Shown here in pieces: positions 1 to 10,319 of a stretch of DNA of 64,000 nt. Origin of the DNA: Epiperipatus broadwayi (Eukaryota; Onychophora; Udeonychophora; Euonychophora; Peripatidae); assembly GCA_028023455.1 (NCBI GenBank), contig JAQFVV010000021.1:2718351-2782350 (forward strand), in the 5' to 3' direction. A program made the position numbers and the translations under genes. A model generated the notes under the pieces. It saw only the letters and a program-made list of their open reading frames with translations, made no database searches and was not told the DNA's origin. Every line of letters begins with the position of its first letter. The first letter of the stretch is position 1.

Positions 1-440
1 CCAAAGCTCTAAACCATTATTGGCAAAAACAATTACATTGTGTGCAAAACTTAAATAGCTTATCTAAATGGATTTTTACTCTTTTAGCTCCCCATTTTAA
101 TACACAAAATATTTGTTCTTTTAAAACTGTTTTAAAAATTTTGGAGATATGAAATTACCTTGTATTGTGGCATTTTGATAAATATTATAAAAAATATAAC
201 AATATTCTGGATTTATAGCTCAATGATCCAATGCTTTTAAAATGCTTGTAGAATCAAATGACGTTTCATAATCTATAAATCCAAAGCTTAATAACAATTC
301 ATATTCAGTTATATTTTCTATAACTTCCCTCAATATTTGTATGTGATCAACTCTTTTAAAACCATTTTAAATCCAGCTTGTTTATTTGGATGATTAGAAT
401 CCAAAATTTTCTATAAATAGCAGAGATTGATATTTTCTGT
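1..440 (-). pseudogene. RTE-type LINE reverse transcriptase remnant
   Basis: Read on the minus strand with frame changes and stops, this stretch gives recognisable RTE reverse-transcriptase blocks. Near 330-440 there is a piece like HPNKQAGFK followed by DHIQILREVIEN, matching the family's 'QAGFR...DHI..LRQ.IE' region. A 'FIDYETSFDS' piece follows, the equivalent of the palm motif 'FVDYEKAFDS'. Near 1-60 there is 'AHNVIVFAN', the degraded catalytic FADD region in which the aspartates are gone. It is a dead copy that runs off the left edge. The endonuclease of what is probably the same insertion lies at 2850-4000 on the same strand, so later insertions separate the two halves. Confidence 0.7.
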
Positions 441-597
441 ATCACTGTTTTTTTTTAAAATATTAATATTATTACTGCATTCTTACACACATCTGGTAAC
501 ATTCTTATCATTTTTCCATTTGATATATAGCATTCCTTAACAATGGTCAAGTATAAATTTGTCCATAATGTTGTGTTCAGCTAATTAATAATGATTC

Positions 598-752
598 CAA
601 CACAATTGAAGTAAAACAACCATATAAAAATGTTATCTTTATTATTGAACCGGTTTTCATTCTATATAAAAAGCTCTAATATAGAGTGAAAACTGGTTCA
701 ATAATAAAGAAAATATTTATTTTATATAGTTGTTTTGTTTCAATTATGTTGG
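598..752. repeat. Foldback repeat, about 70-bp arms
   Basis: The left arm (598-667) and right arm (680-752) are inverted copies around a 12-nt loop. The block TTATTGAACCGGTTTTCA pairs with TGAAAACTGGTTCAATAA. The short ORF at 686-985 starts inside the right arm and is not treated as a gene. It sits between the two halves of the RTE remnant, so it is probably a late insertion. Confidence 0.75.
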
Positions 753-994
753 ATATATATAACATCACCCAAAAATTTTCTATTTTTTCACTTGTTTATT
801 TTAAGATATCAATTACAATGACGTCATTTCCGGAGCTTTTTTCTCTCATAAATTTAATTCTGTTTCTCACTCCTTCATTTAAAATACTTAACAATTCAGA
901 TGATATAGCAATTGTAGAGAATACTTTGTTTTCATATTTTTTATTATCTTATTTTTTATTATATAATGTGGTTTGGCAGAGTTGATAAAGCAAC

Positions 995-1092
995 TGATAT
1001 GATCAGGAGATCCCCGGAATGATTTTAGTACTCGCACTTCTGCTGCTCAAACTTCTTATGAACTCCTGGGCAATAAAGCCATATATATATAT
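995..1092 (+). repeat. Dispersed repeat tail
   Basis: The segment ends in 'AACTCCTGGGCAATAAA' followed by a TA microsatellite. The same string occurs near 33325 and a weaker version near 38462, so it is a dispersed-repeat 3' tail. The family was not recognised. Confidence 0.4.
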
Positions 1093-1230
1093 ATATATTC
1101 ACTAGATGGAGCTTTGATGTGATGTGATGTGATGTATTATGGCTTCTCCTTAAACGAAGTCAAGAATATCTCAGCAATTATGCCCAGATAAACCTGTTAG
1201 CCACTTTCTTTTACATTCCCCACTCTAAAT

Positions 1231-1575
1231 TTACCCATAATCTGCTCTATCCCATTTCCACAACATAATTTTTGTCAACTCTATAACCTTTATATCTAAA
1301 TCCCCCTTATCTTTTCCCAAACCCAGCATAAAAACCAATAATTCACTTTCTGTATAATCACTCTTTTCGTATTTATTTTTCCACAACTTCATTATATGTA
1401 CCCTTTCTGTTTTCAAACATTTACATTCAATTAACAAATGCCTAATATTTTCAATTCCTTCCTTACATAATTTACAAAATAAATCACCCATATTTTTCCA
1501 TTTACATGTATATTCTTTTGTAGCTTTACCAATATCTCCATTCAAGCTCCATCTAGTGATCATTAAATGCAAGCT
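1231..1575 (-). pseudogene. LINE ORF2 C-terminal fragment with zinc-knuckle-like motif
   Basis: A 113-codon open frame on the minus strand contains FCKLCKEGIENIRHLLIEC at about residues 32-50. That is a C-x2-C...H-x4-C pattern typical of the C-terminus of non-LTR retrotransposon ORF2 proteins. The rest is charged, lysine-rich and of low similarity. No catalytic domain is left. It is bounded by short inverted pieces (ACTAGATGGAGCTT near 1102 and its complement near 1545), so it may be a 5'-truncated copy caught inside a foldback. It is not the C-terminus of the flanking RTE, because that would lie left of position 1. Confidence 0.55.
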
Positions 1576-1721
1576 ATAAGCAAGTTAATGAAATTTATAA
1601 CTTGTTTTGTTTATCATATATATATATATATATAATACAAATAAAATGCCCATTAATTAAAAAACTATTGTAATAACAATAAAAATAATAAATATAATGG
1701 AAATTAACCATTATATATAAT

Positions 1722-1830
1722 CCTTCAATCTGCAGAGGTACTTTTGGTTAATTCCTTAACCAACCTCGGCTGTTGGGGTGGGTTAAGGAATTAACTGACA
1801 GTACTTCTGGGAATTGAAAGATTGTATACA
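1722..1830. repeat. Short palindrome, about 48-bp arms
   Basis: The left arm contains GGTTAATTCCTTAACC and the right arm GGTTAAGGAATTAACT, with matching flanks. The loop is only about a dozen bases. It may be part of the larger repeat that follows at 1828. Confidence 0.65.
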
Positions 1831-2152
1831 ATAGTGCTTTCTTGAAGGTTTGTGATGATGGTGTTCTAGTTGTATTTTTATACTTGACTATTTCCATCAT
1901 CTAATATGCATATTGAATGTCTTTAGAAAAATTTAATTTTATTTAAATATTCCAAAATACATTCAACTGTTAGTAATAGCACATCAAACAGAATTAGTAT
2001 ATGCACAATGTTTCAAGAGGTATTATTCTCTCCTCTTCTTCAGGTGTTGCTTGCCTGACCAGTGACAGTACTAGCATGGGATTCAATACACATATTAGAT
2101 GATGAACATAATCCAATATAAAAATACAACTGTATACAATAGTTAATTACCA
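1828..2152 (-). repeat. Solo copy of the PLE terminal repeat (family D)
   Basis: The block starting GAAGGTTTGTGATGATGG near 1843 and running through 'ATTTAAATATTCCAAAATAC' and 'TTCAAGAGGTATTATTCTC' matches the left terminal arm of the PLE at 28352-28570. Similarity stops shortly after 'CAGTGACAGTACTA'. The outer parts (about 1828-1925 and 2078-2152) are inverted copies of each other, so this is a foldback of PLE end sequence without coding region. On the minus strand it carries CCTGAAGAAGAG...CTTGAAAC, a motif common near PLE ends. Confidence 0.65.
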
Positions 2153-2171
2153 TTACATTTATTTTTTATTG

Positions 2172-2176
<5 letters not shown>

Positions 2177-2207
<31 letters not shown>
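2177..2207. repeat. (TA)n microsatellite
   Basis: About fifteen uninterrupted TA units directly abut the left target-site duplication of the family B element. Confidence 0.95.
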
Positions 2208-2208
<1 letters not shown>

Positions 2209-2396
2209 GTTTCTAGCCAATAGACATCACATGATCAGTATTTCTTATGCTTGCTCTTAACTGTTATTAAAACAGGCAAAACTCTTTATAAATATTGCCA
2301 CTCAGTGCAAGCCAGAGAAATCAATGCCTTTGATTACTCTAGCTTGCACTGAGTGGCAATATGTATAGAGAGTTTTGCCTGTTTATATAATGTTTC
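2201..2396 (-). mobile_element. Family B hairpin element (B1) with 13-bp target duplication
   Basis: The element (2214-2383, 170 bp) is flanked by TATATAATGTTTC at 2201-2213 and again at 2384-2396. It has a one-sided tail (2214-2269) carrying the family signature TTCTTATGCTTG. Next comes a near-perfect hairpin: arms 2270-2325 and 2329-2384 begin AAACAGGCAAAACT and end AGTTTTGCCTGTTT. Compared with copies near 22390 and 55984 it lacks the middle of the hairpin, including the hammerhead-like apex, and lies in the opposite orientation. There is no coding capacity. Confidence 0.85.
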
Positions 2397-2427
2397 CCCA
2401 TACTGCCATCCTAAATATTAATGTAAA

Positions 2428-2840
2428 ATAATACTCATACAGAGTTTAAATATAAAATTTTAATAATATTTATTGTACAAAGTATGCTTTTGATGTTTTC
2501 TCCATGAATATGACATGAAAACATCAAAAATATACTTGGCACAATAAAATTAAAAATAACCAATTTAAAATAAAATTGAAATAGACAACTCACTATAAAT
2601 AAAAATATTATTTAATACAACAATCCAGTTTTTATTCCTTAATAGAATCTCCTTAAGATGTTTCTTTTTACATGATCACATAGTGAGTTGTCTATTTCAG
2701 TTTTGGTTCAAATTGATTATTTTTACTTTTATATATAGAAGGCAACATTATGGACAAATTTTAACATTGAAATTTGTTCATTTAAAGTATTGGTACGATG
2801 AATATTGTTAAAATTTTATATTTAAATTCTGTATGAGTAT
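2428..2840. repeat. Nested foldback element, about 410 bp
   Basis: The outer inverted repeats are AATACTCATACAGAG...AAATTTTAA at 2428-2470 and its complement at 2797-2840. An inner exact inverted repeat is TGAAATAGACAACTCACTAT (2579-2598) with its complement (2680-2699). A third small hairpin (TTTGATGTTTTC/GAAAACATCAAA) sits in the left arm. It interrupts the RTE remnant. Confidence 0.75.
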
Positions 2841-2849
2841 TCTTTTTCA

Positions 2850-4000
2850 CACACATATATATAATAAAAACTTTACCACACATTTTATGATGTTGTTTTA
2901 CCTTATAGCAATAATTTATTCTCTTTTTTTTTTTTTGCTTTCTTGCAAAACAACTTTTCTTCCATTGTCTAAATGTTGTTTTAATCTTTTGATATTTTTA
3001 TTCATTTCTATAGCTTTCCTTGTCATTTATAATTATAATTTCTTTTTATCAATATTAATTTTTTTCATAGAATTTTATAAAATTATAGATATCCAATCCT
3101 TCTTAAGGAATCATTTAATTTTTTCATATTCTTCCCTTTCATATGTTGTTTAGTCTCAGTAGAAAATTTATTGGTAAATGATTGGTTTTATATATAGCAA
3201 TCTTTTTTTGCAATTTGTAATATAGTGTTAGTTATATTCTTATTGATTTTACTCTACTCTGAATTTTCTTTTAAATTCTGTTAATATTTTTTAAAACATG
3301 TCAAATTTTGATATATTCTTTGACTTTTTAAATAGACTTCATTTCCCTGGTTTTGCATTAATATATAACTTACATTTTATTAATTAATGATTACTTCCTA
3401 TGATGAATCTAATAAGAACATTACAACATTTAAATACATACTTTCTATTAGTCAAAATACAAACCAGTTCTGCTGTAGCTTCGTTTGGATGCTTCCATGT
3501 CTATTTCCACTTATCATTTTTTCAACAAAACATTCATAATATATAGTTTTTATTTATCTCTTTCACACTTGTGTCATTATAACCAAATTTACTTATAGTA
3601 CTTCCATCATTCAATCTAGCATTGAAGTCTACCACTACAATTTTAAAATGTTGTTTAGTCTCATCAAAAACATTTTATACATTTCTATGAAAATACTTTA
3701 CATCTTCCTCATAGTGAGGATTTTGGGGGTATAAATTTGAATTACCTGCATTTGGTATTTTTATTAAATTTAATAAGTAATCTTGACACTCTCTTTGATA
3801 TACTATTAATTTCCAGTGTTTTTCTTTCACTTTTTAGTTATAATGAATTCCATTCCATTTCCGTTTCTAATTTTTACATCTTTGGAGTAATGTTCATTTT
3901 TTAAATGGTCTCTTCAGTTTTCCTTTTAACTTCACAAAGACAAATAGTGTCCCATTTCCATTTATACAAATACAATCTTTACTTTGAAAGTGATCTGCAG
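2850..4000 (-). pseudogene. RTE-type LINE endonuclease and linker remnant
   Basis: Conceptual minus-strand translation, with several frame changes, shows the apurinic endonuclease of RTE LINEs. 'KWKWDTICLCEVKRKTEE' lies at about 3900-3985, the equivalent of 'WDVIGLCEVRRKGEE'. 'NSNLYPQN'/'QIYTPK' follows, then 'FKIVVVDFNARLNDG' near 3600-3650 (the VMGDFNAKVG motif). 'WTWKHPNEATAE' lies near 3490 (the 'WTWKSPNGKTRNEIDF' motif). The lysine-rich linker to the RT domain continues to about 2850, with pieces like 'ETKQHMKGKNMKKLNDS'. Stops and indels are frequent, so it is inactive. The matching RT portion is at 1-440. Confidence 0.65.
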
Positions 4001-4558
4001 TTATATGCATCTAAGATCATTATTGGAAGGTAGCAAAGGTCCTCAATAAGAGGATTTTTAGCATTCTCTACCATCAACTGCCAAATGCAAACTTGACTGG
4101 TGATTTTATAGCCTTCTGAAACAAAAGGTATAATTTCATTTTGTATGTCATGATTATAAACATTTTATCCATACCATATTCTTTCTTTCTTTGATATTTC
4201 AATTATCAACTGTCAAGCAATGTATCTTGATCTAAAGTTTGAGATAAAATAAACTTATTTCATTGGCTGAAGCATGTTAAAGAACAACTAATTATAATAG
4301 TTGTAACTGCAAAGACAAAAATATATGAAGAGGATATTCGGAATTTGCCCTGCTCAGTTTATTTTAAACTTAAAGAGAAATTAAAGTATTTCTTTTCTGT
4401 TAACAGCAATTTTCTAATCAAATATACATTGTTATTATAATCACTGATAATTTTTTTTATCTAAAAATAAAGCAATAAAAATAATTAATATAAAAACTTG
4501 GAAAGGATTTCTAATATGTTTACAATGTATTATCATATTGATGATTCTAACTTACTTT

Positions 4559-5236
4559 TATATATGATTTTTTTTCTACAGCACAGTAATATATAGGGGG
4601 TTTGAACTCATACTTTCACATGACCCTCAACTATCTATGATATCTCATACTGCTGACACCCTTGATCACACACATGTCACTAAGATAAATAATCACCAAT
4701 ATATGTATTTGTGCTAAACCATGACTCGTCACTTGGTCCAGATTATCATCTCCATACATATATACAATCAATGCTCAGTTTATATTAAGATAGCCAATCT
4801 TCATACTTTAATGGACAGGTTTCATTCCACTCCACCCCACAATTCTTCAGCTGTCCATTTCATTGAAAATCTGATGATGGAATGCTCAAATCCCACATTG
4901 GTGCCAATCTGCTGAAGAATTGTGAGGTGGAGTGGACTAAAGCATGTCCATTAAAGTATGGAGATTGGATTATTTAATATAAGCTGAGCATTGCTTGTAT
5001 ATATGTGTGGAGATGAAAATCTGGACCAACTGACAAGTGCTGATTTAGCACAAAATATTTGTATTGGTGATTATTTATCTTAGCAACATGTGTGTGATCA
5101 AGTGTGTCAGCAGTATAAGATAGCATTGATAGTTGAGGATCATGTGAATGTCTGAGTTCAAACCCTCTGTATATTACATATTGGAGTGCAGGTATGAAAA
5201 AGCCTGTACTGTAGAAAAAGAATCATATATTAAAAA
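4559..5236. mobile_element. Family A elements in head-to-head inverted arrangement
   Basis: A minus-oriented copy (4559-4870) and a plus-oriented copy (4912-5236) form arms of about 300 bp around a spacer of about 40 nt. Marks are GGGTTTGAACTCA, CACACACATGT, AATGGACAGGTTTC and TGAAAATCTGATGATGGAAT. Each arm contains a degraded hammerhead core: 4696-4736 minus, where C3 is changed (GTGACGA), and 5026-5067 plus (CTGACAA and CAAA instead of GAAA). The complement of GGGTTTGAACTC (GAGTTCAAACCC) resembles a tRNA B box. Confidence 0.8.
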
Positions 5237-5575
5237 TATAGTGCTGTAAGGTATGACCACCCCTTGTATATGTATGTAAATGGATGATGTTCTATACGTG
5301 AGGGGTCAGAGTGACTTATAGTCAATATGGGTATGATGAGAAGGTTGGCCCCAATGTGGGCTTCGAGTATTCCGTCATCAGATTTTTAATGAAATGGACG
5401 GCTGAAGAGTTGTGGGATGGAGTGGATTAAAGCCTGTCCGTTAAAGTATGAAGATTGGCTATCTTAACATAAGCTGAGCATTGATTGTATATATGTGTGG
5501 AGATTGTGGGCCAACTGACGAGTGCTGGTTTTTAGCACGAAATACTTATATCGGTGCTTATTTTTATGTTTTCAA
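5237..5575 (+). mobile_element. Family A copy in direct tandem
   Basis: A third copy begins with GTGCTGTAAGGTATGACC and repeats the right arm just upstream in the same orientation, so it is tandem to it through a linker of about 20 nt. It includes the upstream half of the unit (GTGAGGGGTCAGAGTGACTT...) that the inverted arms lack. It ends shortly after its hammerhead core. Confidence 0.75.
5511..5554 (+). ncRNA. Hammerhead ribozyme core, family A, nearly intact
   Basis: The order of parts matches a type I hammerhead. Stem I strand is CCAA, then CTGACGA, stem II GTGCT/AGCAC (five Watson-Crick pairs, 7-nt loop), GAAA, and stem III A-UA/UA-U with a tiny loop. Next come the UA cleavage dinucleotide and the second stem I strand TCGG. 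The only visible defect is one A.C mismatch in stem I. PLEs and animal retrozymes are known to carry such minimal type I hammerheads. Activity is inferred, not shown. Confidence 0.65.
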
Positions 5576-7270
5576 TAAACGATTATATATATAAAGTTTT
5601 GCTTTAGTATTAGTTTTTGTTCAATAAATTACTAAACTAGATTTAATCAATATATATTTTTAAGTGAACGAGGCACTTTGCAATTTAATTAAAAAAATAT
5701 TTAAGGCAATTAAAGAAGCAACTTTATAAATTGATGAAATGTTTAGAAGCGTTATTACTAATTAGATATTTATATATATAGAGAGAGAGAGCGAACGAGA
5801 GAGAGAGAGAGAATGATAATCAACAAGCGCTGAAATTTTTTATATCGCGATATAGTGCTTGAAAACAGCAATTTATTTAATAATATGTCATACTATATAT
5901 ATATATAACTATTTATTTGTTGAATACATAAAACTTTATATATCTCTATAGCACTAAATATAAACTAATAATTGATAAACTTAATGTGAAAAATAATACC
6001 ATTTTGTCCAAAAATGCTATAAATTGTAAGGGTTTGAATCATTAACACTGTTCCTGGGAGTTTACTTATTTAATATGGTTTTCTGATACATTTAATAATA
6101 TTACTATTGATAAGTAAATGTAAGGGTTTGATTCATTAATACTATCCATGGAAGTATACTTATTTAGTACAGTTGTTTGATATATTTAATGAATATTACA
6201 AATGATTATATCATACTTCTGTATTTTTTCGTAGCTGATAAAAATGGCCGAATGTTGTATTTTAATTATACTGTTTTTAAGAAAAAAGTCTAACTGCATT
6301 AATGTTTAACAGATCTTTTTTTTAAAAAAAAAAATTCTAACATCAGATAAAAAGAAACATGAGTTATGCGTTTGTTTTAAAATCACAAAATAAAATAGAT
6401 GCATTATGCCGAATAAAATATTTCAGACCAGAATTGTGTGATATTAGTTTGAGATTAAATGGCAGTAAGTCAAAAACAAATAGCTTTAGTAATGCAAAGT
6501 ATGTGTAAGGTTAGAATCAATATAATATATTTTTGACAACCTTTTGCTCCGCACAAAAATAAATATCAAAATCCTTCAGTCTGGAAAGAAGTATTGTTTA
6601 GAAGAAGCAGTATCTTGAAAAAGGTTTATTCAAAATTTCAGTCAGTATTGTGGCATATAGAAATATTGCAATCTGGGTAAAATTTTCACTATAGAGAGTG
6701 ATGGCCAGAAATAGATTGTAAATAGATGGCTTTTTATATATTTCTAGAAAGAAATATTTACAAGAGGTCTGATATTTCTACTTTAGATCTTTATTTTTTT
6801 TTACCCTTCTGCATTTCAACATTTTCCTACCATTTTCTAGTGCTAATTTGAGTTCAAAGTTCAACATTTTAATTTTAATATTAAAACCTTTATTCAATAT
6901 TATGAATCAATAAGCTGGTCTTGATTTGTTACAAATTTAAGTTTACAAATTAAAACACTCTAAAAATTGTATTTGAATTTTCCAACTATAGAAAAAATAA
7001 TAAAAAAGGAAAATATGCAGTGAAAACAATTACTTTTTTCCTATTGGCTGACTGTCATAATGATATTGAAAAAAGAAATTAATGAAATTGTGAAATTTTT
7101 GTTGAATTGCAAAGCTATTCTGTTGACTTTTAAAATTTAAAATTACATTTATAATTATACAAAAGTAACAAAAATGGTGTAGTATGGAGTTTAGCAGAGT
7201 GTAACAGTAATAACAATCATATGTTTTTTTTATAGTTTGAATTTGAACCCAGACCATCAAGCTCCCTTCA
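5576..7270. other. AT-rich intergenic DNA with a two-copy tandem repeat
   Basis: No coding signal was found. A 94-bp unit beginning TGTAAGGGTTTGA is present at 6025-6118 and again, diverged, at 6119-6212. A GA-rich run lies at 5780-5812. Confidence 0.6.
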
Positions 7271-7279
7271 GTCATTCAC

Positions 7280-7392
7280 CCCGGCTAATACAACCAATAC
7301 ACAGGATCACATACATGTGAAAAAGATAAATAATCTTGTATATATATATATAATTCATGCTTGAAGGTCTGAGTTCAAATCCCCTCTAATTA
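7280..7392 (-). repeat. Family A fragments
   Basis: Short pieces match the family A ends: ACACAGGATCACATACATGTGAAAAAG, written here in two parts as ACACAGGATCACATAC and ATGTGAAAAAG, and GTCTGAGTTCAAATCCCC. The hammerhead region is missing. Confidence 0.5.
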
Positions 7393-8540
7393 CATCTAGC
7401 TTAAGTATGTATATGCATTTACCCCCCCCCTTAGTGATGGCAATTGGTTCTCCAAAACTCATCATTAACCTTTAGCTCGCCTCTTACGAGACCTCTCGTC
7501 GACAGTTGAGTCACTCTAATTCCGTTATTTTTAATGCTAGGATAGACGTTTTACGCTTATTAGATAGGTTTTTAAAAGTTCTGTAAGATGCTGCCCTCTT
7601 CTGAATTATTTTACAAGTAAAAATCAATAAAACGGCATTTAAAGCTAAACAAATAAATAAGCTTGTCGGTGATTGGCTCTCAGCCAACAAAGACATTCTG
7701 ATTGGATGGAAAGAACAAAGAAACAGCCTGATCAAAGAACATAAAGAAAAACGCTGAGATTTTCATTTCGAATGTGATTTAAAGTATTAAAAAAGTATAT
7801 TTTGAGAAATTACAAATCATTTTCATAGGGTATACTAAAAAAACAAAATTATTTTCGAAAAATATTGAAGATTTTAGTAAAAATATTTAAGATTTAGCAA
7901 AAAAAAAATATTTACTTTTCCATAATGTAAAACTGAAAAAAAAGCATTTACATCAGCAACTCTTTGTTTGTATGTTCGCTTTTAAATTTGCCAAAATTGA
8001 ATATTTTATAATAAATAAATAGCAATTTATTTTTGAAAGAACTTTCATTCACTTTCATAACCTGACAAATTATTAATATACTTTTTATAAACGAATCTGA
8101 AGTGAATTTAATATTATAGGTGAATATATTTTAACAATTGGCTTTGTCTTCAGTTTGTGAGTTGGCCAATTAAAAGCTTTGATTTTTACCTCATACAACC
8201 AATAATATAATTAGCGGTTTATGGGTTAAGCAAGAATATCATATACAGAATACATATTTATAATGGGGGCAATGAGAAGAAATTCATTGGTTCCTAAAGC
8301 TAAAAAATTACACTAAGTTAGGAATAAAGTATATATTAAAAAAAAATTCATTAATACTTATTTTAAATGCAATGTTTTTTTTTTTTAAATTCAACATTCA
8401 CATTTAAAATGTTGGTTTTTTTTTTTTATTTGAAACCACTTGGGTATAAACAACATTTTTAACGAAGTTACAAAATCAATAACTATTTTTACATAATTAC
8501 CAGGTGTTTTAAAAATAATATACAGTAATTAAGGTTTTTC
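7393..8540. other. Unassigned stretch, locally less AT-rich
   Basis: About 7430-7740 is less AT-rich than its surroundings and contains CG dinucleotides and ATTGG boxes. The 74-codon minus-strand frame at 7511-7735 has no recognisable domain and is not annotated as a gene. It could be an old regulatory or exon-like segment. 7740-8540 holds only AT-rich sequence with A and T runs. Confidence 0.4.
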
Positions 8541-8542
8541 TG

Positions 8543-8706
8543 AAAGTTTGTGATGATGGTATTTTAGTTGTACTGTACCGTATTTATATACAAGTGTTGA
8601 ATGTCTTTAGAAAAAATAAACTTTATTTAAATAATCCAAGTACTGTACTTTATATTTAAATAAAGTTTAATTTTTCTAAAGACATTCAACATTTATATGT
8701 ACAGTA
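8543..8706. repeat. PLE-end (family D) foldback
   Basis: It begins with CTGAAAGTTTGTGATGATGG, the same end as the PLE at 28352. The arms TTGAATGTCTTTAGAAAAA and TTTTTCTAAAGACATTCAA form a hairpin of about 55 bp with a loop of about 20 nt. Confidence 0.65.
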
Positions 8707-8713
8707 TATAGTA

Positions 8714-8770
8714 TTGCATTAAAGATCAGCCTTTTCAAGCTATTGTGCATGTGCTTTTTACGAGTGTTAA
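8714..8770. repeat. Family F fragment
   Basis: CATTAAAGATCAGCCTTTTC...ACGAGTGTTA matches the terminal arm of the hairpin element at 32239-32573. Only one arm is present. Confidence 0.6.
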
Positions 8771-9164
8771 TAATAGATTCATTAATTATATATAATTTAA
8801 GTTTATATTTTCTAAATTAAAAAAAAAAAATTTCCCGATCGTTATAGTGAATAATTGATTGTAAATCGAAGTAGTGGGTACAAATTGATGATGATCGCTA
8901 TTGTGAAATATCGCTAAGTAGCCAATCACTAAGTGAGGTTTAGGTGTACTATATTTGTATTTAAAAATATTATTTTGAATTTTATAACTTATATTTTTAA
9001 AAATGAGAATAATATTTCAAAAAAATATAAGTGTTACAATGAATATATTTATTTTTTAATAATTACTATGCAAATATTTTGTAAAAATAATCATAAATAT
9101 TTAAATAAATTATAAGTTATGCAATCATCAAAAATAGAAAGAAGTTTGATTTATTGTGCTGATT
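8771..9164. other. AT-rich DNA, no gene seen
   Basis: Only low-complexity AT-rich sequence. A short frame (8933-9115) is dominated by Lys, Asn, Ile and Tyr codons, as expected of random AT-rich DNA. Confidence 0.5.
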
Positions 9165-10045
9165 TTGCATACATTTAAATAAATCAATGATATAATATAA
9201 TATAAAATATCTTTATATAACAGCAACAATATATATAACAATAATCTCCTTTCAGCAAATATTAACTTTTGTCCTTTTCAATGTGCTTTAACTAATTTAC
9301 AATTACAATCTACATTGCATACATAGTGACATCTATCTTTTTTTTATAAAATTGATTATAACCTATTACACGATAAATACTTTTAAGACATACAATAAAA
9401 ACCCTTGTGTAAATGTATATTACATAACCTTCAATTCATTTATTATTAGCCAATTATTAGTCAAATTAATTGATGTTTATATATATTCATACAATTATTT
9501 TTGTTATAATTAATGTAATTGGTTTCATATATTTTTCTTCTGTTAGTTTCTTTAATATAATTTAAAGAACTTATATTTTTGACACAATCTATTTTATGTC
9601 CATATTTTAAATAATGAATATATAAGGCAGATCTATCATCTCTTCTATTAATAGTATTATTATGTTCTTATGCTGTTTCATCTAATTGTTTCACTCGAAG
9701 TCCATAATAAACCATGCAGCAATTTCCACAAGTAATTTTATACACAATTCCCTTTTTATATTTCATATCATCTCTTATATTATAATTACCTATTAATTTG
9801 TCAAGATTTTTACTATTTGAACATCCTATATCAATGCTTTTATCTATATAATTTTTATTTTTTATTAATGTATTATAAATTTTAGGTAAGTATGAAAGTT
9901 TTAGCTACCTTTTTATTATTCTTAGATCTGATATTACTATTTATAATACAATTATTATTAATATTTAAATTAGGTAATTTATAATTTAAAAATGTTTTTC
10001 AATCCTCTTAGGGTTTTATCCATAATCAGCTCGTAATTCAATAAA
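9165..10045 (-). pseudogene. Penelope-like element 3' part, inverted left arm
   Basis: The minus strand carries the C-terminal part of a PLE. The end of the RT region ('FIELRADYG.NPKRIEKHF') lies near 9985-10035. The GIY-YIG endonuclease region follows at about 9550-9760, including ITCGNCC and 'RRDDRSALYIHYLKYGHK'. An AT-rich 3' trailer then runs to 9165. Frame breaks make it inactive. The whole arm is an inverted copy of 10320-12080. The two arms carry different mutations, so each preserves residues lost in the other. Confidence 0.7.
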
Positions 10046-10319
10046 TAATTGGTAACAAAAGAACTATAATAGTATATACAATATAAAATTTACAATAATG
10101 GAATTTGATGTTAAAATAAAGTATTTAGATATAGATATTACGCTAGATAGTGATAATAAAATTATATTAAAACATTTTATTAAGGAAGATAAATAAAGAT
10201 AATTTCTATAGATCCACAACAGGCATGGATACAAAAAATAGTAGTTACTAAAAATTTTAAACATAAAAATGACAAATATAACACAGATACAAAGATAGTT
10301 ACTTTACAAAAGGAACAAT
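10046..10319 (+). pseudogene. Penelope-like element RT C-terminal remnant between the arms
   Basis: Plus-strand frames encode 'VKIKYLDIDITLDSDNKI' near 10110-10160, resembling the 'FLDLTI...' block after the RT palm. 'DPQQAWIQKIVVTKNF' and 'TLQKEQFIELYTNYGYN' follow in a shifted frame, continuing into the right arm. This is the spacer of the giant inverted repeat and is present only once. Confidence 0.5.

Noticed and set aside
2833-3153. 106-codon plus-strand frame rich in Phe, Leu and Ile (membrane-protein-like)
   Set aside because: It is the antisense shadow of the lysine-rich RTE linker on the minus strand.
4721-4915. Frames over family A repeats (also 19878-20084 and 35854-36078)
   Set aside because: They lie within hammerhead-bearing repeats and differ between copies, so they are not conserved as proteins.
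7511-7735. 74-codon minus frame in a less AT-rich patch
   Set aside because: No recognisable domain or splice context. The patch is noted, but a gene call is not supported.
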